Shown: positions 18,514 to 26,334 of the stretch, one piece after another | Numbering within the stretch: position 1 is the stretch's first letter | How the letters are laid out: each line of letters starts with the position of its first letter | DNA from: Cronobacter dublinensis subsp. dublinensis LMG 23823 | GTDB lineage: Bacteria; Pseudomonadota; Gammaproteobacteria; Enterobacterales; Enterobacteriaceae | Assembly (NCBI RefSeq): GCF_001277235.1 | Contig: NZ_CP012266.1 | Location: 3,038,001 to 3,102,000, forward strand | Reading direction: 5' to 3' | DNA: 64,000 nt | Made by a program: the position numbers and the translations under genes | Notes under the pieces: generated by a model | Seen by the model: the letters and a program-made list of their open reading frames with translations, nothing else | Database searches by the model: none | Told to the model about the DNA's origin: nothing

Positions 18514-18548
18514 GCGTGTAGCGAATGGTCGCGGCGAAAGCGCGACGA

Positions 18549-21185
18549 TTATTCGTCGGCGTCGTCCACCGCGTCGTCATCGACATCGGTTTCCGGCGCG
18601 ATTTCGTCATCGCCTTCCGCTACGCTGCCGTCGATGGAGTCGAGTTCCTCGTCATCCACCGGCTCGGCTACGCGCTGCAGACCCACCACGTTTTCATCTT
18701 CCGCAGTACGGATGAGGATAACGCCCTGGGTGTTACGGCCCACCACGCTGATTTCCGACACGCGCGTACGCACAAGCGTACCGGCGTCGGTGATCATCAT
18801 GATCTGATCCGCGTCGTCAACCTGCACCGCGCCGACCACCGGGCCATTGCGATCGGTGACTTTAATGGAGATAACCCCTTTGGTCGCGCGCGACTTGGTC
18901 GGGTACTCTTCCACCGCGGTACGCTTGCCGTAACCGTTCTGGGTGGCGGTCAGGATAGCGCCTTCGCCGCGCGGCACGATAAGCGACACCACGCTGTCGC
19001 CCTCGCCGAGACGAATACCGCGCACGCCGGTGGCGGTACGGCCCATCGGACGCACGGCGTCTTCTTTAAAGCGCACCACTTTGCCCTGCGCGGAGAACAG
19101 CATGACTTCGTCTTTACCGGCCGTCAGGTCAACGCCAATCAGCTCATCGCCTTCGTTCAGGTTCACCGCGATGATACCGGCGGTACGCGGACGGCTGAAC
19201 TCGGTCAGCGCCGTTTTCTTCACGGTCCCGCTGGCGGTCGCCATGAAGACGTTAACGCCCTCTTCGTACTCGCGCACCGGCAGGATAGCGGTGATACGCT
19301 CGTTCGCTTCCAGCGGCAGCAGGTTAACGATAGGACGACCGCGCGCGCCACGGCTCGCCTCCGGCAGCTGATAGACTTTCATCCAGTAGAGACGACCACG
19401 GCTGGAGAAGCAGAGGATCGTATCGTGGGTGTTAGCCACCAGCAGGCGGTCGATAAAGTCTTCTTCTTTAATACGCGCGGCAGATTTCCCTTTACCGCCG
19501 CGGCGCTGCGCTTCGTAATCCGTCAGCGGCTGATACTTCACATAGCCCTGGTGAGACAGGGTGACCACCACATCTTCCTGGTTGATCAGATCTTCAATGT
19601 TGATATCAGCGGTATTGGCGGTGATTTCGGTGCGGCGCTCGTCGCCAAACTGATCGCGAATAAGCTCCAGCTCCTCGCGGATCACTTCCATCAGGCGATC
19701 GGCGCTGCCGAGAATGTGCAGCAGCTCGGCAATCTGGGTCAGCAGCTCTTTATATTCGTCGAGCAGTTTTTCATGCTCAAGGCCGGTGAGCTTTTGCAGA
19801 CGCAGGTCGAGGATCGCCTGGGCCTGTTGCTCGGTCAGCCAGTATTTACCGTCGCGAATACCGAATTCCGGCTCCAGCCACTCCGGACGCGCGGCGTCAT
19901 CGCCCGCGCCTTCCAGCATCGCTTTCACGTTGCCGAGATCCCACGCCTGCGCGATCAGGCCCGCTTTTGCTTCCGCCGGCGTCGGGGCGCGACGAATCAG
20001 TTCAATGATCGGGTCGATGTTCGCAAGCGCAATGGCCAGCGCTTCCAGAATATGCGCGCGATCGCGCGCTTTGCGCAGTTCGAAAATGGTACGACGGGTC
20101 ACCACTTCACGGCGGTGGCGAACAAACGCCGCCAGAATATCTTTCAGCGGCATGATCTTCGGCTGGCCATGGTGCAATGCCACCATGTTGATGCCGAACG
20201 AGACCTGAAGCTGCGTCTGGGAGTACAGGTTATTGAGCACCACTTCGCCAACGGCGTCGCGTTTGATCTCAATAACGATACGCATACCGTCTTTGTCAGA
20301 CTCATCGCGCAGCGCGCTGATGCCTTCGACGCGTTTGTCTTTCACCAGCTCGGCGATTTTCTCGATCAGGCGCGCTTTGTTCACCTGATACGGAATTTCG
20401 TGCACGATGATGGTTTCGCGGCCGTTTTTCGGATCGACTTCTACTTCCGCGCGCGCGCGAATATAGATTTTACCGCGACCGGTGCGATACGCCTCTTCAA
20501 TGCCGCGACGGCCGTTGATGATAGCGGCGGTCGGGAAATCCGGGCCAGGGATATGCTCCATCAGCCCTTCGATGCTGATGTCTTCATCATCGATATAGGC
20601 GAGGCAGCCGTTAATCACTTCCGTCAGGTTATGCGGCGGAATGTTAGTGGCCATCCCGACCGCGATGCCGGAAGCCCCGTTCACCAGCAGGTTCGGGATT
20701 TTGGTCGGCATGACGTCAGGGATTTTTTCCGTGCCGTCGTAGTTATCTACAAAATCAACGGTTTCTTTATCGAGGTCGGCCATCAGTTCATGGGCGATCT
20801 TCGCCAGACGGATTTCCGTATAACGCATCGCCGCGGCGGAGTCGCCGTCGATAGAACCGAAGTTGCCCTGACCATCCACCAGCGTGTAGCGCAGCGAGAA
20901 CGGCTGGGCCATACGCACGATGGTATCGTAAACGGCGGAATCACCGTGGGGATGGTATTTACCGATTACGTCACCAACGACACGGGCGGATTTTTTGTAG
21001 GCTTTATTCCAGTCATTGCCCAACACGTTCATGGCGTAAAGTACGCGACGGTGTACCGGTTTGAGGCCATCTCGGACATCCGGAAGCGCGCGGCCGACAA
21101 TAACCGACATCGCATAATCCAGATAGGAGTTCTTTAACTCTTCCTCAATGTTGACCGGTGTAATTTCTCTGGCAAGGTCGCTCAT
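18549..21185 (-). CDS. gyrA: GyrA, DNA gyrase subunit A
   Basis: Breakage-reunion subunit of the type II topoisomerase that introduces negative supercoils (A2B2 with GyrB). 878 residues compared with 875 in E. coli. The quinolone-resistance region reads GDSAVYD with Ser83 and Asp87, the wild-type, quinolone-sensitive state. The catalytic tyrosine is in the TRRTIFELRKARDR region's upstream neighbourhood, at the usual Tyr122 (AAMRYTEIR). The C-terminal wrapping domain contains the GyrA-box QRRGGKGKSA. The tail is acidic (DVDDDAVDDADE). Transcribed alone and divergent from ubiG. Codon use is strongly biased. Confidence 0.99.
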   Translation of the reverse strand: MSDLAREITPVNIEEELKNSYLDYAMSVIVGRALPDVRDGLKPVHRRVLYAMNVLGNDWNKAYKKSARVVGDVIGKYHPHGDSAVYDTIVRMAQPFSLRYTLVDGQGNFGSIDGDSAAAMRYTEIRLAKIAHELMADLDKETVDFVDNYDGTEKIPDVMPTKIPNLLVNGASGIAVGMATNIPPHNLTEVINGCLAYIDDEDISIEGLMEHIPGPDFPTAAIINGRRGIEEAYRTGRGKIYIRARAEVEVDPKNGRETIIVHEIPYQVNKARLIEKIAELVKDKRVEGISALRDESDKDGMRIVIEIKRDAVGEVVLNNLYSQTQLQVSFGINMVALHHGQPKIMPLKDILAAFVRHRREVVTRRTIFELRKARDRAHILEALAIALANIDPIIELIRRAPTPAEAKAGLIAQAWDLGNVKAMLEGAGDDAARPEWLEPEFGIRDGKYWLTEQQAQAILDLRLQKLTGLEHEKLLDEYKELLTQIAELLHILGSADRLMEVIREELELIRDQFGDERRTEITANTADINIEDLINQEDVVVTLSHQGYVKYQPLTDYEAQRRGGKGKSAARIKEEDFIDRLLVANTHDTILCFSSRGRLYWMKVYQLPEASRGARGRPIVNLLPLEANERITAILPVREYEEGVNVFMATASGTVKKTALTEFSRPRTAGIIAVNLNEGDELIGVDLTAGKDEVMLFSAQGKVVRFKEDAVRPMGRTATGVRGIRLGEGDSVVSLIVPRGEGAILTATQNGYGKRTAVEEYPTKSRATKGVISIKVTDRNGPVVGAVQVDDADQIMMITDAGTLVRTRVSEISVVGRNTQGVILIRTAEDENVVGLQRVAEPVDDEELDSIDGSVAEGDDEIAPETDVDDDAVDDADE

Positions 21186-21344
21186 CTGACCGTTATCCCT
21201 CTACTGTGTCCCGGATTCAAAGGTCGCAAATTATAACACAGCCGCGGCCTGTTCGGTAAACCGAATAGCCCCGTCAGGCCGCTTTATTCCCCACTGACGC
21301 CTGTTATACTCGACGCTCTTGCGAAGAAAGGAGTAGAGGCGTCA

Positions 21345-22076
21345 ATGAATGCTGAAAAACCACCCGTTGCGCACAACGTAGACTTAGAAGAAATCGCCAA
21401 ATTTGAAGCTGTCGCTTCGCGCTGGTGGGACAGTGAAGGGGAGTTTAAACCGCTGCACCGCATTAACCCGCTGCGTCTGGGCTATATCGCCGAACGTGCA
21501 GGCGGGCTGTTCGGGAAAAAGGTGCTGGATGTCGGTTGCGGTGGCGGCATTCTCTCGGAAAGCATGGCCCGCGAAGGGGCGAACGTCACGGGGCTCGATA
21601 TGGGCGCCGAGCCGCTCGCGGTGGCGCGTCTGCACGCCATTGAAAGCGGCGTAGAGCTGGAATATGTCCAGCGCACGGTAGAAGAGCACGCGGCGCAGCA
21701 TCCGGGCGCTTATGACGTGGTGACCTGCATGGAGATGCTGGAGCACGTGCCGGACCCGCGCTCGGTGGTACAGGCCTGTGCAAAACTCGTGAAGCCCGGC
21801 GGCCACGTCTTTTTCTCCACGCTCAACCGCAACGCCAAAGCCTGGCTCATGGCGGTGGTCGGCGCGGAGTATGTGCTGCGCATGGTGCCCAAAGGCACCC
21901 ACGACGCCAAAAAGTTTATCCGTCCGTCCGAACTGCTGGGCTGGGTCGACGAAACGCCGCTGCAGGAGCGTCACATTATCGGTCTGCACTATAACCCGCT
22001 GACCAACACGTTTAAGCTCGCGCCAGGCGTGGATGTTAATTACATGTTGCATACACAGGCTAAAAACCCTGCCTGA
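21345..22076 (+). CDS. ubiG: UbiG, bifunctional ubiquinone O-methyltransferase
   Basis: S-adenosylmethionine-dependent enzyme that performs both O-methylations of ubiquinone synthesis. 243 residues (E. coli 240). The methyl-donor binding motif VLDVGCGGGILSES lies near residues 60-73, with later motifs TCMEMLEHVPDP and VKPGGHVFFSTLNR. The start at 21345 is preceded by GGAGTAGAGG. It is divergent from gyrA and followed by its own terminator. The autotransporter gene yfaL, which follows in E. coli K-12, is absent. Confidence 0.97.
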   Translation: MNAEKPPVAHNVDLEEIAKFEAVASRWWDSEGEFKPLHRINPLRLGYIAERAGGLFGKKVLDVGCGGGILSESMAREGANVTGLDMGAEPLAVARLHAIESGVELEYVQRTVEEHAAQHPGAYDVVTCMEMLEHVPDPRSVVQACAKLVKPGGHVFFSTLNRNAKAWLMAVVGAEYVLRMVPKGTHDAKKFIRPSELLGWVDETPLQERHIIGLHYNPLTNTFKLAPGVDVNYMLHTQAKNPA

Positions 22077-22095
22077 TATAAGCTTTTGGTATTAA

Positions 22096-22130
22096 AAATT
22101 GCGCAACGTTCTGTTGCGCAATTTCTTTCC
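22096..22130 (+). terminator. ubiG rho-independent terminator
   Basis: A 12-base perfect stem (AAATTGCGCAAC / GTTGCGCAATTT, loop of 5) followed by CTTTCC, 19 bases after the ubiG stop codon. The T-run is short but the stem is strong. Confidence 0.82.
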
Positions 22131-22293
22131 TGCCCAGGAAATCAGCGTTCGATCAAATTTTCATTTTTTTTCCTGCCGCCTTGACAAGGCCTCAAGCCCT
22201 TATGCGATGAGGACTTACTTAATTTCAGAATTTTGCAAACGCAAATTAACATCGAAATCAAGCCTTGTTCTCAAAAGAATCCAGACTAGAATA

Positions 22294-22341
22294 CTCACCA
22301 TATAGCGTTTCACTTATCTCAAACCCCCTACATATAGTATT
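22294..22341 (+). promoter_or_regulatory. Tandem NrdR boxes upstream of nrdA
   Basis: Two 16-base elements, CTCACCATATAGCGTT (22294-22309) and CCCTACATATAGTATT (22326-22341), resemble the NrdR box with its CATATAG core. Their cores are 32 bases apart, about three helical turns, which is the arrangement recognised by the ATP/dATP-sensing repressor NrdR in enterobacterial nrd promoters. Confidence 0.75.
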
Positions 22342-22369
22342 TATCCACAAGTTAGTCACTTGTGGATAA
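22341..22369. promoter_or_regulatory. Pair of inverted DnaA boxes upstream of nrdA
   Basis: Two perfect consensus DnaA boxes face each other: TTATCCACA at 22341-22349 and its reverse complement TGTGGATAA at 22361-22369, 11 bases apart. E. coli nrdAB is also controlled by DnaA through boxes near its promoter, tying dNTP supply to replication. The first box abuts NrdR box 2. Confidence 0.85.
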
Positions 22370-22416
22370 GCGGGGGATATTTCTATTTTCACGGATTTCA
22401 CGGACAGGTATTACCC

Positions 22417-24702
22417 ATGAATCAGAGTCTGCTGGTAACAAAACGAGATGGCAGCCAGGAACGCATTAACCTGGATAAAATTCATCGTGTTCTGGACTGG
22501 GCTGCGGAAGGTCTGCATAACGTCTCCATCTCGCAGGTAGAGCTGCGTTCGCACATTCAGTTCTACGACGGCATCAAAACCTCCGATATTCATGAGACTA
22601 TCATCAAGGCGGCGGCGGACCTGATCTCCCGCGAGGCGCCAGATTACCAGTACCTGGCCGCGCGCCTGGCGATTTTCCACCTGCGCAAAAAAGCCTACGG
22701 TCAGTTCGAGCCACCGAAGCTTTACGACCACGTCGTGAAGATGGTTGAGCTGGGCAAATATGACCATCACCTGCTGCAGGATTACAGCGAAGAAGAGTTC
22801 GCGCAGATGGACGGCTTTATCGACCACTGGCGCGACATGAATTTCTCCTACGCCGCCGTGAAGCAGCTCGAAGGGAAATACCTGGTACAGAACCGCGTGA
22901 CCGGCGAGATCTACGAAAGCGCGCAGTTCCTCTATATCCTGGTAGCCGCGTGCCTGTTCTCCAACTATCCGCGCGAAACCCGCCTGGATTATGTGAAGCG
23001 CTTCTACGACGCGGTTTCTACCTTTAAAATTTCGCTGCCGACGCCGATTATGTCTGGCGTTCGCACCCCGACCCGTCAGTTCAGCTCCTGCGTGCTGATC
23101 GAGTGCGGCGACAGCCTGGATTCCATCAACGCGACCTCCAGCGCCATCGTGAAATATGTCTCCCAGCGCGCCGGTATCGGCATCAACGCGGGCCGCATCC
23201 GTGCGCTCGGAAGCCCGATTCGCGGCGGCGAAGCGTTCCACACCGGTTGCATCCCGTTCTATAAGCATTTCCAGACCGCAGTGAAATCCTGTTCACAGGG
23301 CGGCGTTCGCGGCGGCGCGGCAACCCTCTTCTACCCGATGTGGCACCTGGAAGTGGAAAGCCTGCTGGTGCTGAAAAACAACCGCGGCACCGAAGCGAAC
23401 CGCGTGCGTCACATGGACTACGGCGTGCAGATCAACAAGCTGATGTATCAGCGTCTGCTGAAAGGCGAAGACATCACCCTCTTCAGCCCGTCCGACGTGC
23501 CCGGCCTGTACGACGCGTTCTTTGCCGACCAGGACGAGTTTGAGCGTCTCTACACCCGCTACGAGCAGGACGAGAGCATTCGCAAGCAGCGCATTAAAGC
23601 GTCTGAGCTGTTCTCCCTGATGATGCAGGAGCGCGCCTCCACGGGCCGTATCTACATCCAGAACGTGGACCACTGCAACACCCACAGCCCGTTCGATCCG
23701 GTCGTGGCACCGGTGCGCCAGTCCAACCTGTGCCTGGAGATCGCGCTGCCGACCAAACCGCTGGAAGACGTTAACGACGAAAACGGCGAAATCGCGCTCT
23801 GCACCCTCTCCGCGTTCAACCTGGGCGCCATCGAGAACCTGGACGAGCTCGAAGAACTGGCTATCCTCGCCGTGCGTGCGCTGGATGCCCTGCTGGATTA
23901 TCAGGATTACCCGATCCCGGCGGCGAAACGCGGCGCAATGGGCCGTCGTACTCTCGGCATCGGCGTGATCAACTTCGCGTACTACCTGGCGAAGCACGGC
24001 GTGCGTTACTCCAACGGCAGCGCCAACAATCTGACGCACAAAACGTTCGAAGCAATTCAGTACTACCTGCTGAAAGCCTCTAACGAGCTGGCGAAAGAGC
24101 AAGGCGCGTGCCCGTGGTTCAATGAAACCACCTACAGCAAAGGCATCCTGCCGATCGATACGTACAAGAAAGATCTGGACGCGATTGCTAACGAGCCGCT
24201 GCATTACGACTGGGAAACCCTGCGTGAATCTATCAAGACGCACGGCCTGCGTAACTCCACGCTCTCTGCCCTGATGCCGTCCGAGACCTCGTCGCAGATC
24301 TCTAACGCCACCAACGGCATCGAGCCGCCGCGCGGTCACATCAGCATTAAAGCGTCGAAAGACGGTATCCTGCGTCAGGTCGTGCCGGATTACGAACAGC
24401 TGAAAGATCAGTACGAGCTGCTGTGGGAGATGCCGGGTAACGACGGTTATCTGCAACTGGTGGGCATCATGCAGAAATTCATCGACCAGTCGATTTCTGC
24501 GAACACCAACTACGATCCGACGCGCTTCCCGTCCGGCAAAGTGCCGATGCAGCAGCTGCTGAAAGACCTGCTGACGGCGTATAAGCTCGGCGTGAAGACG
24601 CTGTACTATCAGAACACCCGCGACGGCGCGGAAGACGCCCAGGATGACCTGGCGCCATCCATTCAGGATGACGGCTGCGAAAGCGGCGCATGTAAGATTT
24701 AA
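22417..24702 (+). CDS. nrdA: NrdA, class Ia ribonucleoside-diphosphate reductase large subunit
   Basis: Catalytic alpha subunit that reduces ribonucleoside diphosphates to deoxy forms. The start at 22417 (MNQSLLVTKRDG) gives 761 residues, the E. coli length; an in-frame start at 22360 lies inside the DnaA boxes and is rejected. An N-terminal ATP-cone (about 5-95) forms the dATP activity site. Catalytic residues are present: Cys225 in RQFSSCVLIE, the Asn437/Cys439/Glu441 set in SNLCLEIALP and Cys462 in IALCTLSAF. The redox-active C-terminal tail CESGACKI is intact. nrdB and yfaE follow in one operon. Confidence 0.99.
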   Translation: MNQSLLVTKRDGSQERINLDKIHRVLDWAAEGLHNVSISQVELRSHIQFYDGIKTSDIHETIIKAAADLISREAPDYQYLAARLAIFHLRKKAYGQFEPPKLYDHVVKMVELGKYDHHLLQDYSEEEFAQMDGFIDHWRDMNFSYAAVKQLEGKYLVQNRVTGEIYESAQFLYILVAACLFSNYPRETRLDYVKRFYDAVSTFKISLPTPIMSGVRTPTRQFSSCVLIECGDSLDSINATSSAIVKYVSQRAGIGINAGRIRALGSPIRGGEAFHTGCIPFYKHFQTAVKSCSQGGVRGGAATLFYPMWHLEVESLLVLKNNRGTEANRVRHMDYGVQINKLMYQRLLKGEDITLFSPSDVPGLYDAFFADQDEFERLYTRYEQDESIRKQRIKASELFSLMMQERASTGRIYIQNVDHCNTHSPFDPVVAPVRQSNLCLEIALPTKPLEDVNDENGEIALCTLSAFNLGAIENLDELEELAILAVRALDALLDYQDYPIPAAKRGAMGRRTLGIGVINFAYYLAKHGVRYSNGSANNLTHKTFEAIQYYLLKASNELAKEQGACPWFNETTYSKGILPIDTYKKDLDAIANEPLHYDWETLRESIKTHGLRNSTLSALMPSETSSQISNATNGIEPPRGHISIKASKDGILRQVVPDYEQLKDQYELLWEMPGNDGYLQLVGIMQKFIDQSISANTNYDPTRFPSGKVPMQQLLKDLLTAYKLGVKTLYYQNTRDGAEDAQDDLAPSIQDDGCESGACKI

Positions 24703-24706
24703 ACGC

Positions 24707-24726
24707 AGGGCGGGGAAACCCGCCCT
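24707..24726 (+). terminator. Hairpin between nrdA and nrdB (attenuator or stabiliser)
   Basis: A perfect 8-base stem AGGGCGGG / CCCGCCCT closed by a GAAA tetraloop begins 5 bases after the nrdA stop codon. Only a short T-rich tract follows (CTTGTTGTG). It may cause partial termination or protect the nrdA 3' end, which could set the NrdA:NrdB ratio. That role is inferred. Confidence 0.55.
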
Positions 24727-24740
24727 CTTGTTGTGAAGGT

Positions 24741-24829
24741 CGTAGGGTGGGTAAGCGAAGCGCATCCATCCTTTACCGCCGAACCATCAACAGCCGATCC
24801 GTTGGCCGTAGGGTGGGTAAGCAAAGCGC
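24741..24829 (+). repeat. Two copies of a GTAGGGTGGGTAAGC-type dispersed repeat
   Basis: CGTAGGGTGGGTAAGC begins at 24741 and again at 24807, followed by GAAGCGC and AAAGCGC respectively. The first copy continues to CATCCATCC and can fold back imperfectly on GGGTGGGT. This resembles short REP-like intergenic repeats of enterobacteria. A related GGGTGGCGCTAACGCTTACCCG element lies between nuoM and nuoL. Confidence 0.65.
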
Positions 24830-24875
24830 CACTCACCATTAACAGCCAATATTGTTTGCAGACAGGATTTACGTC

Positions 24876-26006
24876 ATGGCCTACACCACATTTTCACAGA
24901 CGAAAAACGACCAGCTTCTCGAACCCATGTTCTTTGGCCAACCGGTCAACGTGGCGCGTTACGATCAACAAAAATATGAAATTTTCGAAAAGCTCATCGA
25001 AAAGCAGCTGTCGTTTTTCTGGCGTCCTGAAGAAGTGGACGTTTCCCGCGACCGCATCGATTTCCAGGCGCTGCCGGATCATGAAAAACACATTTTCATC
25101 AGCAACCTGAAATACCAGACGCTGCTCGACTCCATTCAGGGCCGTAGCCCGAACGTGGCGCTGCTGCCGCTGATCTCAATCCCGGAACTGGAAACCTGGG
25201 TCGAAACCTGGGCGTTTTCCGAGACCATCCATTCGCGCTCGTACACCCACATCATCCGCAACATCGTTAACGATCCGGCGGTAGTATTTGACGATATCGT
25301 CACCAACGAGCAGATCTTAAAGCGCGCCGAAGGCATCTCGCACTATTACGATGACCTGATCGAGATGACCAGCTACTGGCATCTGCTGGGCGAAGGCACC
25401 CACAGCGTCAACGGCAAAACCGTGACCGTGAACCTGCATGAACTCAAGAAAAAGCTCTACCTGTGCCTGATGAGCGTCAACGCGCTGGAAGCGATCCGCT
25501 TCTACGTCAGCTTCGCCTGCTCCTTCGCCTTCGCCGAGCGCGAACTGATGGAAGGCAACGCTAAAATCATTCGCCTTATCGCCCGCGACGAAGCGCTGCA
25601 CCTGACCGGCACCCAGCATATGCTGAACCTGATGCGCAGCGGCGAAGACGACCCGGAAATGGCGGTGATTGCCGAAGAGTGCAAACAGGAGTGTTACGAT
25701 CTGTTCGTGCTGGCCGCGCAGCAGGAGAAAGAGTGGGCGGAATACCTCTTCCAGGGCGGTTCGATGATCGGCCTGAACAAAGACATTCTCTGCCAGTACG
25801 TCGAGTACATCACCAACATCCGCATGCAGGCGGTGGGCCTGGATCTGCCGTTCAAAACCCGTTCCAACCCCATTCCGTGGATCAACACCTGGCTTGTGTC
25901 CGATAACGTACAGGTAGCGCCGCAGGAAGTGGAAGTGAGCTCTTATCTGGTTGGCCAGATAGACTCGGAAATCGACCACGACGACCTGAGCAGCTTCCAG
26001 CTCTGA
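24876..26006 (+). CDS. nrdB: NrdB, class Ia ribonucleoside-diphosphate reductase small subunit
   Basis: Beta subunit carrying the diferric-tyrosyl radical that is passed to NrdA. The start MAYTTFSQ at 24876 gives 376 residues, as in E. coli; an in-frame start 8 codons earlier is rejected. Iron ligands are in FSETIHSRSYTHI (Glu115, His118), with the radical Tyr122 in the same segment, and in RDEALHLTGT (Glu238, His241). It is separated from nrdA by 173 bases holding a hairpin and repeats, and yfaE begins one base after its stop codon. Confidence 0.99.
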   Translation: MAYTTFSQTKNDQLLEPMFFGQPVNVARYDQQKYEIFEKLIEKQLSFFWRPEEVDVSRDRIDFQALPDHEKHIFISNLKYQTLLDSIQGRSPNVALLPLISIPELETWVETWAFSETIHSRSYTHIIRNIVNDPAVVFDDIVTNEQILKRAEGISHYYDDLIEMTSYWHLLGEGTHSVNGKTVTVNLHELKKKLYLCLMSVNALEAIRFYVSFACSFAFAERELMEGNAKIIRLIARDEALHLTGTQHMLNLMRSGEDDPEMAVIAEECKQECYDLFVLAAQQEKEWAEYLFQGGSMIGLNKDILCQYVEYITNIRMQAVGLDLPFKTRSNPIPWINTWLVSDNVQVAPQEVEVSSYLVGQIDSEIDHDDLSSFQL

Positions 26007-26007
26007 T

Positions 26008-26262
26008 ATGGGTCGTATTACGCTTCGCGTGACGGGCACCGAACTGTTGTGCCCGGACGAGCACCCTTCTCTGCTGGTGGCCCTGGAGTCGCACGCGGTG
26101 ACGGTGGAATACCAGTGCCGCGAAGGCTATTGCGGCTCCTGCCGCTGTAAGCTGGTCGCGGGCCAGGTACAGTGGCTGACTAAACCGCTGGCGTTTATTC
26201 AGGAAGGCGAGATTTTGCCCTGCTGCTGTAAACCGCAGGGCGATATTGAAATAGAGATGTAA
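26008..26262 (+). CDS. yfaE: YfaE, 2Fe-2S ferredoxin for NrdB cofactor maintenance
   Basis: Small ferredoxin of 84 residues, the E. coli length, that supplies electrons to rebuild the NrdB diferric-tyrosyl cofactor. Plant-type cysteine spacing is visible: CREGYCGSC (three ligands) and a fourth in LPCCCKP. The ATG is separated from the nrdB stop by one base, so translation is probably coupled. Confidence 0.96.
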   Translation: MGRITLRVTGTELLCPDEHPSLLVALESHAVTVEYQCREGYCGSCRCKLVAGQVQWLTKPLAFIQEGEILPCCCKPQGDIEIEM

Positions 26263-26274
26263 ACGTCCTTTTCC

Positions 26275-26295
26275 CCCTCTCCCTGTGGGAGAGGG
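26275..26295. repeat. CCCTCTCCC-TGT-GGGAGAGGG hairpin repeat
   Basis: A perfect 9-base stem with a 3-base loop, followed by TCAGGGTGA, located between yfaE and convergent glpQ. This sequence recurs as a dispersed element in many enterobacterial and gamma-proteobacterial genomes. A preceding T-rich tract on the plus strand means that on the minus strand no T-run follows glpQ directly except GGGGGAAAAGG; it may act as a transcript boundary for both genes. Confidence 0.6.
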
Positions 26296-26334
26296 TCAGG
26301 GTGACGCATCAGGCCGCCACCCGACCGACAAAAC

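Larger units (their letters stand above)
22131..22416 (+). other. nrdA upstream regulatory region
   Basis: About 286 bases without a supported gene. The distal half is A/T-rich. The proximal half holds the paired NrdR boxes and inverted DnaA boxes described separately. A 68-codon open frame crossing this region (from 22099) has no recognisable features and no ribosome-binding site, so I did not call it. Confidence 0.6.

Noticed and set aside
18519..18545. Possible small element between the gyrA terminator and the gyrA stop
   Set aside because: Only short GC-rich sequence with no repeat or start signal.
18525..21137. 870-codon plus-strand open frame opposite gyrA
   Set aside because: It lies in the same codon register as gyrA and exists because gyrA lacks the three relevant codons. 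It has no recognisable domain and no ribosome-binding site.
22099..22305. 68-codon open frame between ubiG and nrdA
   Set aside because: Starts inside the ubiG terminator, has no ribosome-binding site and no recognisable sequence.
26263..26334. Possible insertion sequence remnant between yfaE and glpQ, where E. coli K-12 has an IS5
   Set aside because: Only a 72-base spacer with a short hairpin repeat; no transposase remnant or IS ends.
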